This document shows, one piece after another, positions 57,851 through 64,000 of a DNA stretch of 64,000 nt (positions within the stretch are counted from its first letter, which is position 1; every line of letters starts with the position of its first letter). Position numbers and translations under genes: made by a program. The notes below the pieces were generated by a model. The model searched no databases and had not been told where the DNA came from. It saw only the letters and a program-made list of their open reading frames with translations. Source of the stretch: Brasenia schreberi (lineage: Eukaryota > Streptophyta > Magnoliopsida > Nymphaeales > Cabombaceae); NCBI GenBank assembly GCA_036023115.1, contig JAYKKT010000061.1, positions 13,847,001 through 13,911,000 of the forward strand, written 5' to 3'.

Positions 57851-58560
57851 TTTCTAGAAAATACTTTATGTCATAAAACCAAGGTTTTTCATCAGAATCT
57901 GGGTTGTTTTGGCAAATTTTCAAATCGTGTGTGGATGGAGTGGGTGCATGCCATATTTCTAAGGATCGGGTTCCTAAAGCGGGATCGACCCTTAGGGCTG
58001 AACTCAAGGATGAGAGGGCATCGGCAATGCCATTATCCTCTCTTCCCACATGTGTGAGTGTGCACGATTGGAAGGATCCGACCAATCAAGTGGCCAACTC
58101 ATGATATGGACGAGGCTTTTCATTTCTAACTTGCCAAATCTTTAAAACTTGGTTTATAACGAGTAATGAATCTCCAAAGACCTCAATGCATGATGCCCCT
58201 AGAGTTTTCGAAATTTTTAAGCCTTGTATGAGTGCTTCATACTCAGCTATGTTGTTGGAACACTCGAAATCTAGGCGAATGGCCAGGGGATATGAGGATG
58301 ACCCCGACACCAACCCCTCTTTGGTTTCATGCCCCATCAAAGTGCATCTTCCACACTTGGTTTTCAAAAGAATTTGCCAAAATGTGGTTTTGAAATTGGT
58401 TTAGCAATATGCCTTCATCAGGCATTTCATCAAGTGTGGGATACGCATCCTCTAAGGGAAACTCAACCACGTAACGAAGATCTGGTGATGGTATTTCAAG
58501 TCATACTCCATTAGGAGGAGTTGCCATTTGCCCAACCTACCCGTGAGGATGGGTTTTTCG
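57851..58560 (-). pseudogene. pol: Element D second RNase H
   Basis: Segments 57843-58085 and 58086-58367 hold KMHFDGA-equivalent sequence (CGRCTLMGHETKEG in the shifted frame), AEYEAL, FGDSLLV and GIADAL. Relative to the sisters, a stretch around 58285-58290 lacks about 25 bp (SPEKGEIP block). Frame changes are visible there and near 58085. Not functional. Confidence 0.85.
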
Positions 58561-59790
58561 AACTAGTGCTTGATTGGATCAAGCTTGGACACTATCCACA
58601 TCTCATGATCTAGAAAATACTATCGAAATTTCTGGCAGGCCCATACCAAGGCCAACCATGTCTTCTCCATGGCTTGATAATTTCTTTCATAAGCCAGGAG
58701 AGTTTTCGAAATGTAGTAGATGGCATACTCCTTGTGGGTATCATCCTCGTATTGAGCTAACAAGGCACCCAAAGCATTTGCATGCACAAAAATGTAAAGC
58801 AGAAGAGGTTTTCCTTGCTTTGGAGGGTTTTAAACAGGGGGATTAACTAAGTATGCTTTTAATCTTTCAAAAGATTTTTGGCAATCGTCATCCCATAGAA
58901 ATTTCATCCCTTTTCTCAAAAGCTTGTTGAAGGGTTCGCATCTAGTTGCAAGGTTTGAAATAAACCTGCGAATGGATTGGGGACGACCTTGGAGGCTAGG
59001 AATTTGCGTGAGATTGGAAGGTGGAGTCATGTCGATGATGACTCTACACTTTGAGGGGTCGACTTCAATGTCCCTTTGGCTCACCATAAATCCTAAAAGC
59101 TTCCCGGATTCTACTCCGAACACGTACTTTTGAGGGTTTAGCTTTACTTTTTAAAGTCTAAGCCTTTCGAAAATCTTTTGCAAACATTCGAGATGAGTGC
59201 ATCGAGTTTTTGACTTAGCCAAGAGATCATCCACATATACCTCTACGAGCTCATGAATCTGATCATGAAAGATTATAGTCATAGCTCTTTGGTAGGTGGC
59301 ACCAGCATTTTTTAAACCAAAAGACATGATTGTATGCAGTACGTGCCCCATGGGGTTGTGAAAGCAGTTTTAGCCTGATCTCGTGGGGCATATTTGATTT
59401 GGTTATACCCTGAATAGCCATCCATGAATGAAAACATTTCATGATTTGCAGTACTATCGATTATTAAATTAATGTTGGGTAAAGGAAAGTTATCCTTTGG
59501 AGTGGCTTTGTTCAGGTTTCTGAAATCGATGCATATTCGAATTTTCCCATTGATTTTTCAAACAACAATGATATTTCACAACCAATCAGAGTACGCAATG
59601 GGTTTTATAAATCCGGCTTTTAACAGATCTTCTAAACCCTCCTTGACTTGTGAGTGTACGTTCGGATATATCTTCCTAAGCTTCTGCTTTATGGGTTTTG
59701 CATCCGAATCTAGGAGAAGACAATGCTCTACAACTCTCGGGTCTATACCCGGTATGTCTTCATACGTCTATGCAAACACATCGATGTAGG
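58561..59790 (-). pseudogene. pol: Element D reverse transcriptase
   Basis: YVDDLLAKSKT is in frame in 59151-59351; the thumb is in 58830-59123 (MVSQRDIEVDPSKC, LQGRPQSIRRFISNL). Upstream is homology to FMDGYSGYNQIK and KAGFIKPIAYSDW (59395-59640), in broken frames. One base is lost in the TGTAT-GCAGTACG segment near 59335. Connection-domain sequence lies at 58600-58830. Confidence 0.85.
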
Positions 59791-60399
59791 TTTTCAGAAA
59801 TGCAATGAATGATGATGCTTCATGCTCATGCAAACATGCACCTATCTTAATGTGTTTGGGCTTTGTTTCACTCCCTAAGTTTATCTCTATGAAATCTCCT
59901 CTTATTGAATTCGAAGGTTTTTCAAAATCGAGAATTTTATGAAATTCTAGGAGCTCGGAGGTGGGATCTTCCTCAAGGGGATCCACTTTCGGGCTTTGAT
60001 CATTCTCGAGGTTTATAAATCCTAGAGAATTTGAGCTTGATGCATGGGTTTTGAAAATACCTGGTTTTTGACTTGGGATTTTTATGAGTTTCGAAATTTT
60101 TGGTCTGTTATGAAGACAATTTTTCTTTCTAAATCCTCGAATTTTTCCAAGTTTTTACCAGGAGCAGCTATATACAAGGTTTTGTTTTTGATATTTTCTA
60201 AATTTTCGATTTTTTTGGGTTTTTGTAAAACCAGAACTTTAGGAACTATACAAACAACTATTTTTTCGAGTTTTTTATCTTTTTCAAATGTTTTTGGTTT
60301 TTGGGGTTTTTGAATTTTTTGAATTTTGAGTTTTTCCAATTTTTTTGTGTTTTTGGTTGAGGGATCTTCCATCACACCTACAAAGGAAAACGCAATGGG
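59791..60399 (-). pseudogene. pol: Element D spacer between protease and RT
   Basis: The lysine-rich low-complexity spacer (MEDPSTKNTKKLEKLKIQKIQK), VVCIVPKV and LYIAAPGKNLEK blocks at 60082-60375, then the acidic linker SELLEFHKILDFEKPSN and KIGACLHEHEASSF at 59768-59986. It lies in the same frame as the gag-protease frame upstream, after a single TAA. Confidence 0.85.
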
Positions 60400-61995
60400 T
60401 TAGACTCTAAACAAGAGGTCTAAATCATAGGTTTCTGCTTGGGTAGGCTCTAGGGCACCCTTGACCCAGGTGGTCACAGGGGGTAGCTTTGGTGGTATTC
60501 TGGGAGTATAGCCGATCCCATATTGGCTTGGATTGACCCTAGGCACTATGGGCTCTACAAGACCCTGGTTTTGTACCCCCAGACTCTTGTATGGCATATA
60601 GCCCATGTTCAACAGCATGTTCCACGATTTTTTGTTTTTGGAAAAATTTTCATACAAGTCGTGGTTCGGGAACTTGTTGTCGTCTATGTTATGCACATAA
60701 GGCTTTTTGTCCAAGGGTTTTTGAAATAGGCGACTCTTGGCCTTACCTGAGATGGTTAGTGTTTTGAGTGGGCTAGCCTTGGACTGCCCCTTGATGTACA
60801 CGACCTTCCTAGGTATTTTGAGTGTGAGCTTTGGTGGCTCGACCAAAGTCTGTCCCAGATTGGCCTCGTGGGCATAGGAACTTGATAAGCATGGGAAATT
60901 CTGAATTCCCTGAAGCTGTGGGTGACTCTCACAAAGAATTACCACAACTTGATCCTCGAAAGGGATTTTAACACACCTATGAAAGGTGGATGGCACAACA
61001 CGCAGGTTGTGTATCCAGGGCCTTCCCAACAATAGGTTATAGTGGGGGTGGATGTCCAAGGCATGAAACACTCCCATATGAGCTATCCCTCCCATTTCCA
61101 TGGGTAATTCTATGGATCCTATGGGTCTTGATGTATTTCCTCGTATCCAGTGATTACGATGGGGCTTGGATTTATGGATGTCAAGGTGACTCCGATTTTG
61201 TACGCCACGTGGAGTGGAAGGATGTTGAGCCCTCCTCCCCCATCAACTAGGCACCTATCTAGAGAGTGGTGATTCAATACCACCTCGATATGTAGGGCTT
61301 AGTTGTGGGCTTCGTAGGGCTTTCTACATCATCATTTAGAACATGATGGGCGTTTTTGCACCTATAGACGCCACTTGGGTCAATAGGGACTCCGAGGTTA
61401 TGTTTGAGCTAACCTTGACTCTTTCTAGAATTTTCTCTAAAACCAGTCTATGCCTAGGCGAGGTTTGTATCAGCTCTATGATGGACATGTTAATAGGAAT
61501 CTTTGAAAGATGATTTTCGAAATCGTACAAGGTTAAAACTACTTTGCCTTTGTCTGCTTTTGGCGAGACTCTAGGAATACATGTCTTGGAGGGGCTAAGT
61601 ACACTGACCACCTTTTTAGCACTTTGTAGATGTGGGGGTTGATAGATCCTTCCAGACCTAGTCACCTCTCCCACGATCAACCTAGGGCTCGCACCTATCA
61701 TGGCTCTATTTGTGTGCTTTGGAGCACCTTGAATTTTTAAAATTGGTTTAACTGAGGACAGAACTCTGGGTGGTCCCTGGATCACTACTTGGGCGAGTTT
61801 CTTATGAAGGATGAGAGTAGATGCACAAGTAGCAAAACCATAATGATATGCATGCGCCAGACTCTTTGAAATCGTGAGAGCACATACCTCTTTGCCCTTC
61901 CCACTGGTACTTGCATATTTGGGGAAGGGTTCTTTAAAGATAGCTTGGGCATACTCTCGTTCCTCAATGACCTGGAGCCGACCTTCTGCTATCAA
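60400..61995 (-). pseudogene. pol: Element D protease and preceding linker
   Basis: 60400-61101 covers the protease C-terminal half (DIHPHYNLLLGRPWIHN) and the tail PPVTTWVKGALEP ... DLLFRV-TAA. The active-site region, LVDGGGGLNIL-like, lies near 61230-61250 in a shifted frame. 61336-61995 is the linker (IFKEPFPKYAS, EVTRSGRIYQPP, SIIELIQTSPRHRLVLEKIL). Confidence 0.85.
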
Positions 61996-63045
61996 GTTCT
62001 TAATTTTATTAAGTAGGGAGAAACACTACTTTGTATCATGGTCTTTGAGCTGATGATACTTGCAGAATCGGTTTAAAAATCCCCCTTTAGAAGTGATTTC
62101 CTCGGGAATTTCGGGGAGTTCGATCATTCCCTGGATAAGTAAGAGGTCTAGGACCTCCGACACAGGTTGCCCCAGCGGAGTATACTCTCGTTTTTCAAAG
62201 GGTTTTTGTAAATTTTTCTTCCTTTTATTTTCAAAATTTTCAAAATTTTTAGAAGTGCTCGCCGGGCTTGGATCCACCCGGACATTGGCGACTTTGTGGG
62301 GTTTTGCCCCTTTATCTATGATGGGTAGCCCATAAGTGCTGGGCTTTTCCAAGCGAGTTTTTGAAACCACACTCCCTTTCCACAAGTGGTCGTAAATCCC
62401 TTTCTTCAAATTCGTTTAAAAAAGAACTTGTGAAAAGTTGAGATTTCGTGAAGGGAGAGAAGGGTTTTTAACTCATTTTTAAAGTTATTCAGGATGAGCA
62501 TGACTGCGCATCCTTCGGATATTGGTTCTCGGACTTGCCCAAGGAGGAACCTCCATTAAACAATAAAGGCATGAACATCTTCGTTCATACCCTGCTTCGT
62601 ATCCCTCAATGATTTTAAAGTGAGTGTAACTTCTACGTTATGCAAGAATCTCTACATAAAACAATTCGCTAACTCTTCAAAAGTAGTGAATTGGCTAAGA
62701 TCGTAGGGAGCCAGCTATTTGGAAGCTGTACCTTTGAGGGATAAAGGGAACCAATACAGTCATTTCATCGAGTCTTTTTTTCTTATGTGCTCGACGAGAG
62801 AAAAGTTGCAAGTGAGACCTAGGGTCTCCGGTGCCATCATACCGATGGAAATTCGGTATTTCATCGTTACTGTCTGTTTCATAGTTTAAAGGAAGAAAAT
62901 AAAATAGGGCGTAGTTCCTTTTCTCTTTGTTTTGCCCTTTCAACCGTTGTTGTAGGGCTTTACGATCCTTGTGGGTGAATGATTCGTGGTATTGGTTTCC
63001 TTCTATTGTGGAAGTCTCGTTGTGTTTTCGAGTTTTTCCAATTTT
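61996..63045 (-). pseudogene. gag: Element D gag, N-terminally truncated
   Basis: 62695-63050 has GNQYHESFTHKDRKALQQ and FHRYDGTGDPRSHLQLFSRRAHK; 62026-62409 has YDHLWKGSVVSKTRLEKP, PLGQPVSEVLDLL and the knuckle-like CKYHQLKDHDTK. Frame breaks occur in the SMKWV segment and near 62420. Homology to the sister gags stops at about 63045, at KKKIGKTRKH. Confidence 0.88.
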
Positions 63046-63571
63046 CTTTTTTAACATAAAAAAAAAAAGAAGGATGGAAATCGTGAACCCACACATATAC
63101 TCCATTTCCGGGTCCGTAACACCCGCCTTGGAAAGCCTGAATAAAGTCGGATTCGGAAAATTAGTATCATCCGAACCGAGTTAAAATCGTTTAAATGCAG
63201 AGTTCAAACAAGCGGCAAATGGCCGCCCCCGTTGCCCTAAGCAATTCTCTCTCTCCCTCGCTCTGTGTGTGTGTGCGCGCGCGCGCGGCTACTGTGGAAG
63301 GGGGCTGGTAGAGGAATCCTAGAAGTCGCTTCTCGGAGGGCTCGCGCTGAAGTCTTCACCTCCTTCTGTGAGACGGAACCATTTTTCTCCTTCACTCCCC
63401 TACGAAATCGTCTACTTTTGGTTGCAACGAGGACGCCGGAGACAGTTATGCACGCCTCCAGAACTGAACTCACGACCTGCTTCTTGTGAGTATATGCCTT
63501 GCCACGTTAACTAACGCTCTGAGTTCGAAATCGTCGTCTTCGGTCGTGTTCGAAACTCGGCGGCAGCAGCA
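63046..63571 (+). promoter_or_regulatory. Putative promoter and 5' leader of a nuclear gene
   Basis: The sequence changes abruptly after an A-rich run (63056-63070). It is no longer retroelement-like. It has a CT tract (63245-63262), a GT then GC dinucleotide run (63263-63288) and frequent CG dinucleotides in the leader. Position 63488 offers a donor-like TTGTGAGTATAT. CT-rich leaders of this kind are common at plant transcription start regions. No unambiguous TATA box was seen. Confidence 0.4.
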
Positions 63572-63722
63572 ATGGCGCTTTCTCTACAGAGGTTATCCGC
63601 TGTGGCTCGCTGGTTCTCTCCTCCGTCCTACTTTCTCTCTCGATTACTCCCCCTGGTACCAATTACTCGCTCTTATCCTCAAAACCATGATCTTAACTAT
63701 TATCTCTCTACTCTCACACCCT
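63572..63722 (+). CDS. Putative first exon of a nuclear gene with an organelle-type N-terminus
   Basis: The ATG at 63572 sits in a strong plant context (GCAGCAGCAATGGCG). The first ~39 residues (MALSLQRLSAVARWF...) contain four Arg, many Ser/Leu and no acidic residue until NHD, as in mitochondrial or plastid targeting peptides. The exon end is inferred: reading continues open to 63850, but 63722 onward is a GTGTGTGCGTGTGC run, a possible though weak GT donor. The mature protein is not visible, so no function can be assigned. Confidence 0.35.
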
Positions 63723-64000
63723 GTGTGTGCGTGTGCATGATTGCCATCCTACAACCCGTTACGACAAATGCAATTTTTTGTTGTCTCTTACTGCGCGCGC
63801 GCGCTTTCGAACAATCTTACAGCCCTGAGGTTTCTTCTGGGCGTCCTTGAAACTTGGAATTGTGACCGAGGATGCGTTAGTTGTTGGTTGTCGTTATTTC
63901 GATCCACGAGTTAGAACTGGTTCATGCACAAATTGGATTTTGTCCAGTTCGTGGATCTTTCTTAGCTTATTTTCATGTAAAAGATGATTTTTGTGCAATT
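63723..64000 (+). other. Probable intron or continuing first exon at right edge
   Basis: Contains a second GC dinucleotide run (63791-63804) and an acceptor-like CAATCTTACAG (to 63821). Codons stay open only to 63850. T-rich composition from 63870 on suggests intron. Nothing else can be assigned. Confidence 0.3.

Larger units (their letters stand above)
52395..63045 (-). mobile_element. Element D: Tat-type Ty3/gypsy retrotransposon, 5'-truncated in gag
   Basis: The minus-strand order from the right is partial gag, protease, spacer, RT, two RNase H domains, integrase, 3' noncoding domain, polypurine tract and 3' LTR. The 5' LTR, leader and first ~60 gag codons are missing: gag homology stops at about 63045 in an A-rich joint, beyond which the DNA is unrelated. 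Multiple stops and frameshifts are present. Confidence 0.92.

Noticed and set aside
63265..63740. Other frames in the right-hand unique region (63237-63489, 63486-63740)
   Set aside because: They are driven by dinucleotide runs or lack a good start context; the frame at 63572 has a better start and targeting-like composition.

Overview
This window is plant nuclear DNA made almost entirely of LTR retrotransposons. The evidence is Ty3/gypsy polyproteins with an extra RNase H domain in front of integrase (the Tat/Ogre/Retand-type branch), 2-3 kb LTRs with TG...CA ends and 5-bp target duplications, a Mutator-like (MULE/FAR1-type) transposase relic, and telomere-like plant repeats inside the LTRs. 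I found no rRNA, tRNA or CRISPR features. The species cannot be named from the sequence.

Layout. 1-25510: element A (minus strand, 3' end beyond the left edge). Its 5' LTR is split by element B (plus strand, 7396-24807), a complete insertion with identical AAAGT target duplications. B's pol is itself broken by an inverted, truncated LTR (14210-17431). A's gag/protease region is replaced by a 199-bp inverted LTR terminus (3590-3788). A lies in the integrase of element C (minus, 25511-31411). C's 5' LTR (31412-34452) doubles as the 3' LTR of an internally deleted element (34453-38020). That element sits in a fragment of a second LTR family (38021-38302), which sits in the integrase C-terminus of yet another copy (38303-38945). 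Read outward, this is about six successive insertions.

38946-46210 is a mosaic: an RNase H fragment, LTR pieces, a deleted element (39130-46114) and solo LTR F (40065-42488, target duplication CTTTG). From about 46.2 to 52.4 kb runs a shattered Mutator-like transposase gene (minus strand). It is interrupted by solo LTR H (46378-48542, target duplication ATAAC), by LTR I (48779-51573) and by LTR M/J (from 52365). 52395-63045 is element D (minus): a 3' LTR, pol, protease and part of gag, cut off inside gag. 63046-64000 has a different character (CpG-containing, CT and GT/GC microsatellites) and looks like the promoter, leader and first exon of an ordinary nuclear gene.

All the retroelement copies are dead by stop codons, frameshifts or deletions. 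Even so, they share short conserved noncoding signals: a primer-binding site with TGGCACGCCCGGTGGGAC, a polypurine tract next to a TCCAAA palindrome, a GTAAGTG splice-donor-like motif, and a block of TTGTAATAA direct repeats around a GGAG/CTCC stem. The last two occur in both LTR families.
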